Shown here: in pieces, positions 1 through 10,636 of the stretch | Layout: each line of letters begins with the position of its first letter | Numbering within the stretch: position 1 is the stretch's first letter | Origin: Acidobacteriota bacterium | GTDB taxonomy: Bacteria > Acidobacteriota > Aminicenantia > Aminicenantales > Saccharicenantaceae | Direction: 5' to 3' | DNA: 57,837 nt | NCBI GenBank assembly: GCA_029553365.1 | Contig: JAKPCG010000233.1 | Span: 1-57,837 of the forward strand | The notes under the pieces: generated by a model | What the model was told of the DNA's origin: nothing | The model's database searches: none | The model's input: only the letters and a program-made list of their open reading frames with translations | Translations under genes and position numbers: made by a program

Positions 1-175
1 AGAGAAAGAGAATCAGACACCGGCTGGAATTGGCTCCACTCTCTATCATCCATGGCTGAGACAAATCTGGTAGGCCGGGCTGCTTTGAGCAAAAAGAGAA
101 ATGTTATAGCTTCAAAAAAGATGGCAGTTATTTTTGTTTAGATTCAGAGCTGTTTAATTTATACTGTTCATTAAG

Positions 176-1408
176 GTGGAGACAATGGAAAAGAAAAAAA
201 TAACGGGCTGCTCGATTTTGATTCTGGTCAGCCTGGCTTTTCTGGCTTCTGCCCTTGGGGCTCAAGACCGGAATTTAAGAGTCCGCGTAGTTTCAGAACA
301 GGCCAACATACGGGTCAAGCCGGATATCAGCAGTGAGATGTTGTTTCAGGTGCCAGAAGGCACTGAATTTCAGGTTGAAAAAAAAGAGGGCGAATGGTTT
401 TTGATCTTGTTTGACAGAGCTGATCGTAGCAAAGGCAAGGGCTATATTCATGAAAGCCTGGTGGAGGTGATCAGCCCCTCTGGAGGGGATCAAGTTACTC
501 CGGTGAAAAAGGAAAAAGCGGCTGAAACCCGTCCGGCTGAGCCAGCCCGAGAGGTCAAAAAGCCTGAAGCCAGGACCAATACGACCCAGAAAAGCAGTAC
601 GAGTGGAGTTACTGTCGCTTCAGTTTTGAAAAAAATGTCTCTGTCTGTTCACGGCTTGCTGACTTATCTTTCACCCTCTGATTTAAACCAGGCAGCAGAA
701 GGTGTGACCAATTATTATTATCAGACTTTCGGTTATAACCGACAGGCCGATCTGACCGGACTTCATTTTGGTGCTGGTTACGGACTCGACCTGTTTTATA
801 AATTTTATCCAGGCTTATATATTGGTCTTGGTTTTGATTATTACCAGCCATCTAAAAGTAACAGGGCGAATTTTACCACCGGCGGGACGGATTATCTGAT
901 CTGGACAAAAGTTGGAGTGAAGGATTTACCTTTAAGAATTTCTTTAATGTTTCAGCCAGTAAAACGTTTTTATCTGAAAACAGGTATTGAGTATCATCTG
1001 GCTAAAGCTAATTATCTGTACTCTGTTTACCAGTCAGCCGGAACGCCGGAGCAAAGCTGGACCAGCTGGACGGGAAAATCTTCCGGGCATTCTTTTGGCT
1101 GGTTGGTGGCGGGCGGGCTGGAGCGCCCGGTTACTTCCTGGTTTAGCTTCTTTTTAGAAGGATTTTATCGTTCAGCGAAGATTAACAATTTCGACGGAGA
1201 AAATATCTATCTTGATTCGGATGGATTCGAGCAAAAAGAGAGCGGGAATCTTTATTACTGGCAGGTCCTGGCCTCACCTAACACTTCTTTCCCTGTCCTC
1301 TTTATTCGGGATCAGATACCGGCCGAGCCCGGCGTCCTTAACCCCAGAAAAGCCGAGATAGATTATTCTGGTTTCAGCCTGAAAATCGGTCTCCGTTTTA
1401 AATTTTAG
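176..1408 (+). CDS. Secreted SH3-domain protein with predicted C-terminal outer-membrane beta-barrel
   Basis: ORF with N-terminal signal-like segment, bacterial SH3-like stretch (VRVVSEQANIRVKPDISSEMLFQVPEGTEFQV), Pro/Lys linker, then aromatic-rich alternating strands ending in ...LKIGLRFKF (terminal Phe). Confidence 0.7.
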   Translation: METMEKKKITGCSILILVSLAFLASALGAQDRNLRVRVVSEQANIRVKPDISSEMLFQVPEGTEFQVEKKEGEWFLILFDRADRSKGKGYIHESLVEVISPSGGDQVTPVKKEKAAETRPAEPAREVKKPEARTNTTQKSSTSGVTVASVLKKMSLSVHGLLTYLSPSDLNQAAEGVTNYYYQTFGYNRQADLTGLHFGAGYGLDLFYKFYPGLYIGLGFDYYQPSKSNRANFTTGGTDYLIWTKVGVKDLPLRISLMFQPVKRFYLKTGIEYHLAKANYLYSVYQSAGTPEQSWTSWTGKSSGHSFGWLVAGGLERPVTSWFSFFLEGFYRSAKINNFDGENIYLDSDGFEQKESGNLYYWQVLASPNTSFPVLFIRDQIPAEPGVLNPRKAEIDYSGFSLKIGLRFKF

Positions 1409-1474
1409 GTTAATGAGAATTCCCATCCGGCCAATTTCCCTTTTATAAGTTCTGCTGTTTTTATCCAGCTGTCT

Positions 1475-1518
1475 GGAAGTGTTACGAGTTAGGATTTTGT
1501 AACACTCCAGCCTTTTTT
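1475..1518 (+). terminator. Rho-independent terminator downstream of the SH3/beta-barrel gene
   Basis: Inverted repeat GGAAGTGTTAC ... GTAACACTCC (10 bp, one bulged A) followed by AGCC and TTTTTT. Confidence 0.7.
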
Positions 1519-1522
1519 AGAA

Positions 1523-2212
1523 TTATTCTTCGAATTTATAGCCGAGCCCTCTGACACTCTGAATAAGCGAGGATAGCTTGCCAAGTTTCTGCCGCAGGTG
1601 GCGGATGTGGACATCAACTGTTCGGGTGACGACCACTTTCTCCTGCCCCCAGAGATGATCTAAAATCTCATCCCGGCTAAAAACCCGGCGCGGTCTGGAA
1701 GCCAGTAATTCTAAAATCTTGAATTCAGCTAGAGAGAGCTCTATCGGCTGGCCATTAACTCTAACTTCATGTTGTTCGGAATCAATAACCAGCTTGCCTC
1801 CGGCCAGAATTTTCGGGGCTGAGCTTTCAGCAGCTATGGGCTCTCGCCTCCGGAGGACTGCCTTAATTCTGGCTTCTAGCTCGCGGAGGGAAAAAGGCTT
1901 GGTGACATAATCATCTGCTCCCAGCTCCAGTCCCGTTACCCGGTCGGCTTCCTGGCTTCTGGCGGTCAGCATGATGATGGGAACAGAAGCTGTCTCCGGG
2001 CTTTTTTTAAGATACCGGCAAATCTCGAGGCCATCAGTCCCGGGAAGCATCAGATCTAGAAGAATTAAATCAGGTGGTTCCTTGGCCACTGTCTTTAAAA
2101 ACTTCTCCGGCTCAGCCAGAGCTACGACTTTAAAACCAGCTTTGGTCAGATAAGTGCGAAGAAGTTCCAGGATATCCTCTTCATCATCCAGCACCGCAAT
2201 TGTCCTGACCAT
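1523..2212 (-). CDS. OmpR/PhoB-family response regulator
   Basis: Receiver domain (DDEED, DLILLDLMLPGTDG, MLTARS, DDYVTKPFSLREL) plus winged-helix C-terminus (TVDVHIRHLRQKLG...VRGLGYKFE); directly downstream of phoU. Confidence 0.9.
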   Translation of the reverse strand: MVRTIAVLDDEEDILELLRTYLTKAGFKVVALAEPEKFLKTVAKEPPDLILLDLMLPGTDGLEICRYLKKSPETASVPIIMLTARSQEADRVTGLELGADDYVTKPFSLRELEARIKAVLRRREPIAAESSAPKILAGGKLVIDSEQHEVRVNGQPIELSLAEFKILELLASRPRRVFSRDEILDHLWGQEKVVVTRTVDVHIRHLRQKLGKLSSLIQSVRGLGYKFEE

Positions 2213-2351
2213 TGGATTGATTCCTCTATATGTTTATACGATTTTAGGCAGCTATTGTCCACTTCGACTTCACCGTTTTCTCTGAGGTGATTTGATTAAA
2301 TCTGGAATTGAGGATTTAAGGCTCCGGCCCTTCGGCTCTCAGGACAGGCTT

Positions 2352-3047
2352 TTAAAGGCGAGAGCGGGAAGTCAGCAGATGCTTGATAAACTCTCCCCGG
2401 ACTAAATAATAAGCTTCTTCAGCGATGTTTGTAGCCAGGTCTCCTATTTTTTCCAGGTGCCGGCTCAAGAGAATAAAGAAAACAGCCAGGGCCGGATCTA
2501 TCTCTTTTTTATTAACCCGGTCCAGGTACTTATTCATGACCAGGGTTTTAAGATCATCGACAAAAACGTCGAGGCCGATAGTCTGGCTGGCTAACCTGTC
2601 TTCTCTCTGGAGATAGGCCTCAATAGCTAACGTTAACATTTCCTTTACTCTGGAAACCATTTCATAAAGTTCTGCCGGTAGTTTTACCGGTAGAAAAGCC
2701 CTGACCTCCTCCAGACGCTGAACAAGATTCAGGCACTGATCAGGGATTCTTTCCAGCTCATGGGCGATGTTTATTGAAACGAGAAGGAATCGGAGGTCAA
2801 CTGCTACCGGCTGATAGCGGGCCATCAGAGTGGAGGCCTTTTCCTGGATTCCATTTTCCAGCAGGTCGGACTCCTTTTCCAGCCTGACTATTTCCGGTCT
2901 CAAAGATAGATCCTGTTCTGTCAATAGCTGGCTGGACGTATCCAGTACCCGACTGGTTATTCCGGCCAGATAAGCGACTTTTTCCCGGAGCTCATTTAAT
3001 TCCAGGTCGAAAGTTCTTTCGGTCATTCTTATTTCCCAATCATCCAA
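2352..3047 (-). CDS. phoU: Phosphate transport system regulatory protein PhoU
   Basis: PhoU-like helical repeats ([58 protein letters not shown]); in pst operon. Confidence 0.92.
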   Translation of the reverse strand: MDDWEIRMTERTFDLELNELREKVAYLAGITSRVLDTSSQLLTEQDLSLRPEIVRLEKESDLLENGIQEKASTLMARYQPVAVDLRFLLVSINIAHELERIPDQCLNLVQRLEEVRAFLPVKLPAELYEMVSRVKEMLTLAIEAYLQREDRLASQTIGLDVFVDDLKTLVMNKYLDRVNKKEIDPALAVFFILLSRHLEKIGDLATNIAEEAYYLVRGEFIKHLLTSRSRL

Positions 3048-3837
3048 ATCTTCCAGTTATATAATCTTCGGTCAGTTTATTGGCCGGGTTGGTAAAGATC
3101 TTGTCAGTCCGGTCAAACTCAATAAGTTCCCCCAGCCAGAGAAAAGCCGTAAAATCAGATACCCGGGCTGCCTGCTGCATATTATGAGTGACAATGACCA
3201 CTGTGTAATTCTTCTTAAGTTGACGAATGAGTTCTTCAACTTTGGAGGTGGCGATAGGATCTATGGCTGAACAGGGCTCATCAAAGAGAATGATCTCTGG
3301 CTCGACGGCCAGAGTCCGGGCAATACATAACCTCTGCTGCTGGCCGCCAGACAGCTTCAGGGCATTCTGCTCTAAACGGTCTTTGATCTCTTCCCACAAA
3401 GCTGCCTGCCGCAGGCTTTTTTCAACCACTTTGTCCAGCTCGGCTTTAGGTCGGTGATGACCAATGGTCAAGCCATAAGCAACGTTATCAAAAATTGATT
3501 TAGGAAAAGGATTTGGTTTCTGGAAAACCATGCCTACCTTTTTACGCAGAGCGACTAAATCAATATCCGGGTCGTAGATATTCTCGTCATCTATTAAGAT
3601 TTTACCTTCCACCCTGGCTTCTGGAATGAGGTCATTCATCCGGTTAAGAGCACGGATAAAAGTGGATTTGCCGCAGCCGGAAGGACCGATAATGGCTGTA
3701 ACCTGATTTTCCGGAATGGCCAGGTTGATCCTTTTCAGGACCTGTTTCTGACCATAATAAAGATTCAGATCTTTAACCACTATTTTTGGCTTATAAACTG
3801 TATTGATATCTGTCTTATCCATGATCAATTTTTCCAC
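3040..3837 (-). CDS. pstB: Phosphate ABC transporter ATP-binding protein PstB
   Basis: Walker [61 protein letters not shown] typical of PstB. Confidence 0.97.
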   Translation of the reverse strand: MEKLIMDKTDINTVYKPKIVVKDLNLYYGQKQVLKRINLAIPENQVTAIIGPSGCGKSTFIRALNRMNDLIPEARVEGKILIDDENIYDPDIDLVALRKKVGMVFQKPNPFPKSIFDNVAYGLTIGHHRPKAELDKVVEKSLRQAALWEEIKDRLEQNALKLSGGQQQRLCIARTLAVEPEIILFDEPCSAIDPIATSKVEELIRQLKKNYTVVIVTHNMQQAARVSDFTAFLWLGELIEFDRTDKIFTNPANKLTEDYITGRFG

Positions 3838-4709
3838 TTTCGCCTGAGTCTTGACCTGATGATAACTGCCGTCAGGTTAAAAAGAATCACAAAGACAATA
3901 AGAACCAGAGCTGTCCCATAAGCTAAGGATTTAGCTCTGTCCAGGGAATGATGCTGGGTAGCCATGACATAAAGATGATAGGGAAGAGCCATGAACTGGT
4001 CTTTTAAGGAAGCCGGCAGAAATGGCAGGTAGAAGGCCACGCCAGTAAACATAATTGGAGCAGTTTCCCCGGCGGCTCTGGCCAGGCCAAGAATAGCCCC
4101 GGTCAGCATGCCTGGAATCGAATAAGGTAAAACATTGGTTCTGATCATCTGCCAGCGGGTAGCTCCCAGGGCCAGGGCTCCCTCGCGGTAAGAATCAGGC
4201 ACAGTTTTGAGCGCTTCTTCGCTGGCTGTAATTGTCCAGGGTAAAGTCAGTAAAGCCAGGGTCAAGCCAGCGGACAAAAGTGAAGTACCCAGCTTCAACA
4301 GGTTGACAAATAATATTACCCCGAATAAGCCATAGACCACTGAAGGAACTCCGGCCAGATTCCTGATTGACAACCTGATCAACCTGGTCAGCCGCCCCGC
4401 CCGGGCGTATTCATTAAGATAGATAGCCGCTGCCATGCCCAGAGGGACCGCCACGGCCGCGGTAATCAGGGTCACTAAAAAAGTGCCAAAAATAGCCGGG
4501 AAGATACCGCCTTCAGTCATGCCCTTCCTGGGAGCCTGGCTTAAAAATTCCCAGGAAATGACTTTGGACCCATGGCTCAAAACATCGTACAAGAAATAGA
4601 TGAGTACAAACAAAACGAGATAAACAGAGAGCCGGAGGACCAAAAAGCCCAGAAACTGAGTGAGCTGGCTCTTGGAGTTCTTTCTGCTTTTTCTAACCGA
4701 AGTTTTCAC
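3825..4709 (-). CDS. pstA: Phosphate ABC transporter permease PstA
   Basis: Permease motif ([50 protein letters not shown]). Confidence 0.95.
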   Translation of the reverse strand: MKTSVRKSRKNSKSQLTQFLGFLVLRLSVYLVLFVLIYFLYDVLSHGSKVISWEFLSQAPRKGMTEGGIFPAIFGTFLVTLITAAVAVPLGMAAAIYLNEYARAGRLTRLIRLSIRNLAGVPSVVYGLFGVILFVNLLKLGTSLLSAGLTLALLTLPWTITASEEALKTVPDSYREGALALGATRWQMIRTNVLPYSIPGMLTGAILGLARAAGETAPIMFTGVAFYLPFLPASLKDQFMALPYHLYVMATQHHSLDRAKSLAYGTALVLIVFVILFNLTAVIIRSRLRRKWKN

Positions 4710-5611
4710 TGGAGTTTCCTCTTCTGTTTTTCCAGAATGACGTCAGCCGACAGGTTGATGAAAAAAGTTATCAGGAAGAGAACCAACCCAAGAGCAAAGA
4801 GAGCGTAATAATGAGTTGAGAAAAACGGGACCTCCCCCAGTTCGATAGCAATGTTAGCGGTCAAGGTTCTAACTGATTGAAGAAAACCATGAGGGAAAGC
4901 CCGGGCATTACCTGTGGCCATCAGAACCGTCATGGTTTCGCCAATGGCCCGTCCCATACCCAGCATTAAGGAAGCAATTATGCCGGAGGCCGCTGCCGGG
5001 ATTTTTATCTTAATCAGAGTCTGCCAGACATTGGCCCCTAAAGCCAGGGAAGCTTCAGAGTAGGCGGCCGGGACGGCATTCAGAGAATCCTCAGAAATAC
5101 TGATGATGGTGGGTAAAGCCATAATAGCCAGAAGCAGGCTGCCATTGAGAGCATTTAGCCCGTTACTGAGATTGAAAATTCTGGCCAGAAAAGGGCCGAC
5201 CAGGGTCAGGCCAATAAAACCAACGACCACCGAAGGTATAGCTGCCAGCAATTCGACTATTGGTTTGACAATTTCTCTTACCCGGGGAGAAGCTACATCG
5301 GAAAGATAGGAAGCGACAGCCACCCCCAGGGGAAAAGCGAGGAGCATAGCTCCCATGGTAATCATAACCGTGCTGGCCAGCATGGACAGAAAGCCATATT
5401 CGGGTTTCTCGGGTGAAGTCGGATCCCAGCGGGTCGAGGTCAGAAACTCCTTAAAACCAATTTCTTTAAAAGCCGGAACCGAAGTGTAAATAAGAAGGGC
5501 CAGAATACCGGCCAGGATGAGAATGGCCAGCATCCCGCTGGCCTGAAAAAGCCGGTGAATGAAGCTTTCTCTTAAATCTCCAAAGACGCCCTTCTTCTTG
5601 ACCGATCTCAT
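4706..5611 (-). CDS. pstC: Phosphate ABC transporter permease PstC
   Basis: PstC signature (YSEASLALGANVWQTLIKIKIPAAASGIIASLMLGMGRAIGETMTVLMATGN). Confidence 0.95.
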   Translation of the reverse strand: MRSVKKKGVFGDLRESFIHRLFQASGMLAILILAGILALLIYTSVPAFKEIGFKEFLTSTRWDPTSPEKPEYGFLSMLASTVMITMGAMLLAFPLGVAVASYLSDVASPRVREIVKPIVELLAAIPSVVVGFIGLTLVGPFLARIFNLSNGLNALNGSLLLAIMALPTIISISEDSLNAVPAAYSEASLALGANVWQTLIKIKIPAAASGIIASLMLGMGRAIGETMTVLMATGNARAFPHGFLQSVRTLTANIAIELGEVPFFSTHYYALFALGLVLFLITFFINLSADVILEKQKRKLQ

Positions 5612-5636
5612 TTTCTTACTGCCTTGATGATCACTT

Positions 5637-6575
5637 TTATCTTAGATTCTTCTCGTTCTGTTCCATTAAGTCTTTTCCGATCCGGAAGAAGCCTTCTCTT
5701 TCGACGATAGCCTGGCCTTCCGGGCTGAGTTCAAACTGGAGAAACTGACTGACCGCAGCTGAAGGTTTCCCGTTAGTGGATTGATAGAGCGGCCGGGAAA
5801 TAGCGTATTTAGCTGAATAGACTGCATCTTTATCAAGTGGTGAATATTCAGGGGAATTTTCATCTTTTTTGATTTTTAAAACTTTTATTCCTTTTCTTAA
5901 CTGGCCCCGGTCATCATAAACATAACCAACTCCCACGTAACCAATACCAGCTGCATCCTGGGTGATCGCTTCTATAATCTGGGCATTGCCATTCATTTCT
6001 TTCACCTCAGGGGAATAGTTCTTATTGTTCAAGACATGTTCCTGCAGGAAAGAATAGGTGCCGGAGTTGGACTGCCGGCCGTAGAGTGAAATTTTTCCGT
6101 CCGGTCCACCCAGAACTTTCCAGTTTTTCATTTCACCCCGGAAAATTGAGCCAACTTGAGCCATAGTTAAGGTGTCAATCGGGTTTTTCTCATTGACCAC
6201 GATACTCAGGGCATCAACAGCAATGGCAAAAATTCTGGGTCTAACGCCTTTCTCATAGGCCAGGTCTAACTCTGATTTCTTCCAGTCGCGAGAATGGTTG
6301 GCCAGGTCACAGGTGCCGTTAATAATGGCGGTAATGCCGGTTCCCGAGCCGCCACCGACTACAGCTATAGCGGTGCCCGGATATTTGGTCATGTATTCTT
6401 CGGCCAGAATCTGGACTAAGTTGACCATGGTGTCAGAACCTTTAATCTGAACCATTTTTCTCTGAGCTGAGACTGGTGAAACCAGGAAGACAGCTAATAG
6501 AATCAGACTCAAGCCGGCAGTTAAAAGCCAGGCCACCGGTTTCTGGTGTTTTTTGATTTTAGATTGTCCTTTCAT
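5637..6575 (-). CDS. pstS: Phosphate ABC transporter substrate-binding protein PstS
   Basis: IKGSDTMVNLVQILAEEYM...GGGSGTGITAIINGTCDLANHSR; signal peptide; pst operon context. Confidence 0.95.
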   Translation of the reverse strand: MKGQSKIKKHQKPVAWLLTAGLSLILLAVFLVSPVSAQRKMVQIKGSDTMVNLVQILAEEYMTKYPGTAIAVVGGGSGTGITAIINGTCDLANHSRDWKKSELDLAYEKGVRPRIFAIAVDALSIVVNEKNPIDTLTMAQVGSIFRGEMKNWKVLGGPDGKISLYGRQSNSGTYSFLQEHVLNNKNYSPEVKEMNGNAQIIEAITQDAAGIGYVGVGYVYDDRGQLRKGIKVLKIKKDENSPEYSPLDKDAVYSAKYAISRPLYQSTNGKPSAAVSQFLQFELSPEGQAIVEREGFFRIGKDLMEQNEKNLR

Positions 6576-6599
6576 GTTTTTCTCCTTTTTAAATCATGA

Positions 6600-7691
6600 T
6601 TAAAAAGCCATCATAAAAGTTAGATTAAAAACTACATCATCCTTTTTGGCTGGGTCAGTGTAGTTGTAGAACCAGATATTGGGTTGAATCTTGAGGCTGC
6701 TGTGGATCGGAGTCCAGTCCAGGCCAGCTATGACTAAATTGATTTCGTCCTGGGAGAGTTTGTTATTTGGCTCATAACGGTCAAAGCGGGCAAAGACATT
6801 GAGTTTGTCCTGAATAGCTGTATAGCGGCCAAAAATGGAATAACCGGTTCGATCATAGCGTTCATCAATATTGACTGTATTGAGATCATTGCGGTAAACG
6901 AAATATTCAGCCCCGACCACCAGCTTCTTAATTGCTTCCAGGTAAAGATCGCCCTTATAAGTTAAAGCCTTAGCTCCTGGTGCCTGTTTTTCATAATCAG
7001 CATAACCAACAATGGACAGGCCGGGCAGAGGAATAAGCTGAATCTGGCCCATGAGTTTCTTGTACTTGTCGCCTTCCGGATGGGAATAGCCTGCTCCGTT
7101 GGTAACCATGAAACCATAGCGTAAGGGCCTGGCGATTTTCCCGGCCAGGCTGACACCCAGATCAGCACTGGAGGCATCAATCTCTTTGCCGGTAACATCT
7201 TTAAAATTGTCGAGCAGGGTCTTGGCCACACTGCGGTAACCCCAGCGGTCCTCAGCCAGTTTAAAAGTGAGGGTATCGGCCATTCCGACTTTGATATCTG
7301 AGTTGGGAATTATGTCAGTCAACTGAAAGTAGAGATGTTTGACAAACGGCCTGAACTTATCATCTTTTTTCCCCTGAGCATCGATTGCTTTGACATATTC
7401 TCCGTCGAAGGTCAGCCGGAAGCTTAAGTGATTGTTAATTTTGTTGTCGTAGCGGAAATAGGCCCGGCGGAAGGTGAAAAAATTGTTCTTAAAAGTCTCA
7501 TTCCCGGCGGGATTGGTAATCGGTCCTTTATTGGAGAGATAATAAGTGTAATCAAGGTAGATGGTAGTTGAAAACTTTTGCTGGGCTTGCGCCTGGTTCG
7601 TTACTAACCCCAGCAGGCCAATAGCCAGAACCAGGAGCCAGCCAGCCAGAGCCGGCTTTCTGCTTCTAGTAATCTTTCTTCTTAGATTCAT
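6600..7691 (-). CDS. Phosphate-operon-associated outer-membrane porin (OprO/OprP-like)
   Basis: Signal peptide, repeated amphipathic strands, terminal Phe (FNLTFMMAF); first gene of the pst cluster. Confidence 0.75.
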   Translation of the reverse strand: MNLRRKITRSRKPALAGWLLVLAIGLLGLVTNQAQAQQKFSTTIYLDYTYYLSNKGPITNPAGNETFKNNFFTFRRAYFRYDNKINNHLSFRLTFDGEYVKAIDAQGKKDDKFRPFVKHLYFQLTDIIPNSDIKVGMADTLTFKLAEDRWGYRSVAKTLLDNFKDVTGKEIDASSADLGVSLAGKIARPLRYGFMVTNGAGYSHPEGDKYKKLMGQIQLIPLPGLSIVGYADYEKQAPGAKALTYKGDLYLEAIKKLVVGAEYFVYRNDLNTVNIDERYDRTGYSIFGRYTAIQDKLNVFARFDRYEPNNKLSQDEINLVIAGLDWTPIHSSLKIQPNIWFYNYTDPAKKDDVVFNLTFMMAF

Positions 7692-7962
7692 TTTTCCTCC
7701 TGATCATGAGATTTTCAGCCGAGACATTGACCGGCGCCTGGCCAGGTCTCAGGCTTTTTCAGATGGGAAGTATAAATGGCGAAAATAAAGAAAAGGTGAA
7801 AGAATTGTTAATTCCAGGTTAAATTTTTCCTACCTTATGTCTTAATGATTGAGGCAGGACAAACATCGGCAGGGGTTCCAGCCAGGCTCCCGTCACTTTT
7901 GCTCTACATAAGATGGTCACCTCATATTCTGCCGGCTTTAATTTAAAATGAGATAACTATTT

Positions 7963-7973
7963 GCTATAATAAT
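7963..7973 (+). promoter_or_regulatory. Extended -10 promoter element upstream of purF
   Basis: TTTGCTATAATAAT about 25 nt before the purF ATG; GCTATAATAAT recurs at 21154 and 43890. Confidence 0.5.
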
Positions 7974-7998
7974 CACCTGAATTAAGGACTACGAGCTG

Positions 7999-9480
7999 AT
8001 GTGCGGTGTAATCGGTATCTGGGCTAACGATGAAGTGTTCCATGATCTTTATCAGGGCTTACTGTCTATTCAGCACCGTGGTCAGGATGCGGCCGGCATT
8101 ATAACTTATGACGGCAAATTTCATGAAAAAAAGGGTGGCGGCCTGGTTATGGACATCTTTGGCCCGGAAGAGGCCGCCCAGCTAAAAGGCAATATTGGCA
8201 TCGGGCATACCCGTTATCCGACAATCGGAGGTGGCGGGCAGGAAGATGCCCAGCCTTTTATGCTTAATTCTCCTTTCGGCATCGTTCTGGCCCACAACGG
8301 GAATGTCATCAATTATAAGCAGCTGAAAAAGGAACTATTTGAAAAGCATCAGCGTTTGCTTAACTCTACATGTGATGCTGAAGTTATCCTCAATATTTTT
8401 GCTCAGGAACTGGAAGAACAGCGGATAACAGCGGTCGGTCCAGAGAATATCTGTAAAGCCGTGGCCGGAGTTTACCGGCGAGTTAAGGGCAGTTATTCCG
8501 CAGTAGCTTATATCGCTGAACAGGGGATGGTAGCCTTCCGCGACCCCTATGGCATTAAGCCTTTGAGTTTTGGCCGGCGGAGAGATGGCCTGCTACCATC
8601 TTATGCTTTTGCCTCTGAGACAGTCAGCCTCAATCTGATGGGTTTTGATGAGATAGAACATATCGAAGCGGGTGAAGTTGTTTTTATCGATCGCAATCGC
8701 CAGCTTCATCGGCGGCGACTGGTTCATAAAAAGCACACTCCCTGTCTTTTTGAATGGGTTTATTTTGCCCGGCCCGATTCGGTAATTGACGGCGTGAATG
8801 TCTATAAAAGCCGGGTTAATCTCGGGCGTCTGCTGGCCGGTGAGATTAAAAAGAAAAATTTAGATATTGATGTGGTGGTGCCTGTCCCTGATTCCGCCCG
8901 GGATGCAGCCATTGAAATTGCCCGGCGGCTGAAGCTTAAATACAGTGAAGCCCTGGTGAAAAACCGATATATAGGCCGGACTTTTATCATGCCGGCCGAA
9001 GCCAAAAGGCAGAGTTCTGTCAGGCAGAAACTGAATCCAATCTGCTCGGAAATTGCCGGTAAGAAAGTTCTACTGGTCGATGATAGTATTGTCAGAGGGA
9101 ACACCTCCCGGGCTATTGTTGAAATGATCAGAGAATGTGGAGCAGAAAAGGTTTATTTTGCTTCTTACTCGCCTCCTCTCCGCTATCCCTGCGTTTATGG
9201 TATAGACATGCAGACCAAGACTGAGTTTGTGGCCAGAGAGGCGGATGAAAAATTGGTGGCCCGCCGTATTGGCGCCGATGAGGTTATTTACCAGACGCTG
9301 GACAATTTGAAAAGAGCCATCAGAATGGAAAATCCAAAATTAAGATATTTCTGTGCGGCCTGCTTTGATGGCCAATATCCAACCGGGGATGTAACGCCAG
9401 AACTGCTTAAATCAATAGAAGATGAGAGAAAGCTCATTCATGAAAACCAGCTGGAACTTGATATGAAAAAGACTAAATAA
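7999..9480 (+). CDS. purF: Amidophosphoribosyltransferase
   Basis: MCGVIGIW (N-terminal Cys nucleophile), IQHRGQDAAGI, GHTRYPTIGG, PRPP motif VLLVDDSIVRGNTSRAIV, C-terminal FCAACFDGQYPT. Confidence 0.97.
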   Translation: MCGVIGIWANDEVFHDLYQGLLSIQHRGQDAAGIITYDGKFHEKKGGGLVMDIFGPEEAAQLKGNIGIGHTRYPTIGGGGQEDAQPFMLNSPFGIVLAHNGNVINYKQLKKELFEKHQRLLNSTCDAEVILNIFAQELEEQRITAVGPENICKAVAGVYRRVKGSYSAVAYIAEQGMVAFRDPYGIKPLSFGRRRDGLLPSYAFASETVSLNLMGFDEIEHIEAGEVVFIDRNRQLHRRRLVHKKHTPCLFEWVYFARPDSVIDGVNVYKSRVNLGRLLAGEIKKKNLDIDVVVPVPDSARDAAIEIARRLKLKYSEALVKNRYIGRTFIMPAEAKRQSSVRQKLNPICSEIAGKKVLLVDDSIVRGNTSRAIVEMIRECGAEKVYFASYSPPLRYPCVYGIDMQTKTEFVAREADEKLVARRIGADEVIYQTLDNLKRAIRMENPKLRYFCAACFDGQYPTGDVTPELLKSIEDERKLIHENQLELDMKKTK

Positions 9481-9507
9481 GTTCAGGCTGCCAACCGGCG
9501 GAAATAT

Positions 9508-10464
9508 TCAGATTTCCTCTCGCCAGTAATTTAGAACATCCAGAAGTGATTGCTTCAAATTGATCTGCGGTTTCCAGCCAGTTAATTTTACCAGCCGATT
9601 AATATCCGCCAGAAGAATAGGTGGATCGGCCGGTCGGAGACGCTTTTCTTCAGTTTCGATGACAATCTTAGCCCTGGTCATACCCAGCAGAATTTTCAAT
9701 ATCTCATTTCCAAACCAGGCTTGACCTGAACCAAGATTATAGGCTTCCCCTTCCTCTCCTTTTTCTGCGACCTGCCAGAGAGCCCGAACCAGGTCCCTGA
9801 CATCAGTGTAGTCTCTCTTGTTTTCCAGATTGCCCGCATAGATAATTGGCTCTTTTTTCTTTTTTTCAATCTCAGCGATTTGTTTGGCCAGACTGGAGAT
9901 AAAATAATACTCGGGCTGCCTGGGACCAATGGTGCTGAAGAGGCGGGCTCGAATTATTTTTAAATTATGACTTTTAAAATATTGAAAACCAAGCAGATCC
10001 TGAGCTGCTTTGCTGACCCCGAAGGGATTAAGAGGCCTGAATAGAGAGTTTTCTTTCATCGGTAGTTCATCGGCTGAGGCCAGACCATAAGCTTCGCCGG
10101 CGCCGGCTATAACCAACCTGGGATTAAGACGGAGCTCTTTTATTGCTTCGAGCAAATTGATCGTGCCTATTAGGTTAACTTCGACTGTTCTGGCTGGCAA
10201 ACTCCAGGAAAAAGAAGGTGCTGTTTGACCGGCCAGATGAAAAATGAGATCTGGTCTGATTTCGTCCAGAGGGCTAAGGAGCGAGGTGAATTCCATCAAA
10301 TCAGCAGTATAATACCTGACCTGACTGGAAACCTTTTTAAGATTGGCGAGAGAAGAACGAGGTCTGATCAAACCATAAAGCTGAGATTGGTTTAGATTAG
10401 AACTCAAATATTCTGCTAAATGACTGCCGATGAAGCCCGAAATGCCTGTTATCAAGACTCTCAT
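9508..10464 (-). CDS. NAD-dependent epimerase/dehydratase (GDP-mannose 4,6-dehydratase/reductase-like)
   Basis: Rossmann GISGFIGSHLAEYL, FHLAGQTAPSFSW, NPFGVSKAAQD, KRDYTDVRDLVRAL. Confidence 0.88.
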   Translation of the reverse strand: MRVLITGISGFIGSHLAEYLSSNLNQSQLYGLIRPRSSLANLKKVSSQVRYYTADLMEFTSLLSPLDEIRPDLIFHLAGQTAPSFSWSLPARTVEVNLIGTINLLEAIKELRLNPRLVIAGAGEAYGLASADELPMKENSLFRPLNPFGVSKAAQDLLGFQYFKSHNLKIIRARLFSTIGPRQPEYYFISSLAKQIAEIEKKKKEPIIYAGNLENKRDYTDVRDLVRALWQVAEKGEEGEAYNLGSGQAWFGNEILKILLGMTRAKIVIETEEKRLRPADPPILLADINRLVKLTGWKPQINLKQSLLDVLNYWREEI

Positions 10465-10636
10465 GCTATCTCCCGCGCCAATTATGTTTAAGCTATTTCA
10501 GTTTGATTTTACAATTCTTATAGCTTTTTTAGTTTTACCTGTCAAATTCATTCCAGAAAAATATCCGGCGTGGCCGTTCAGAAACGCTTATTAGCATAAT
10601 GGTAGAGAGAACAGTGATTTAATTCCTGCCCGGGTC

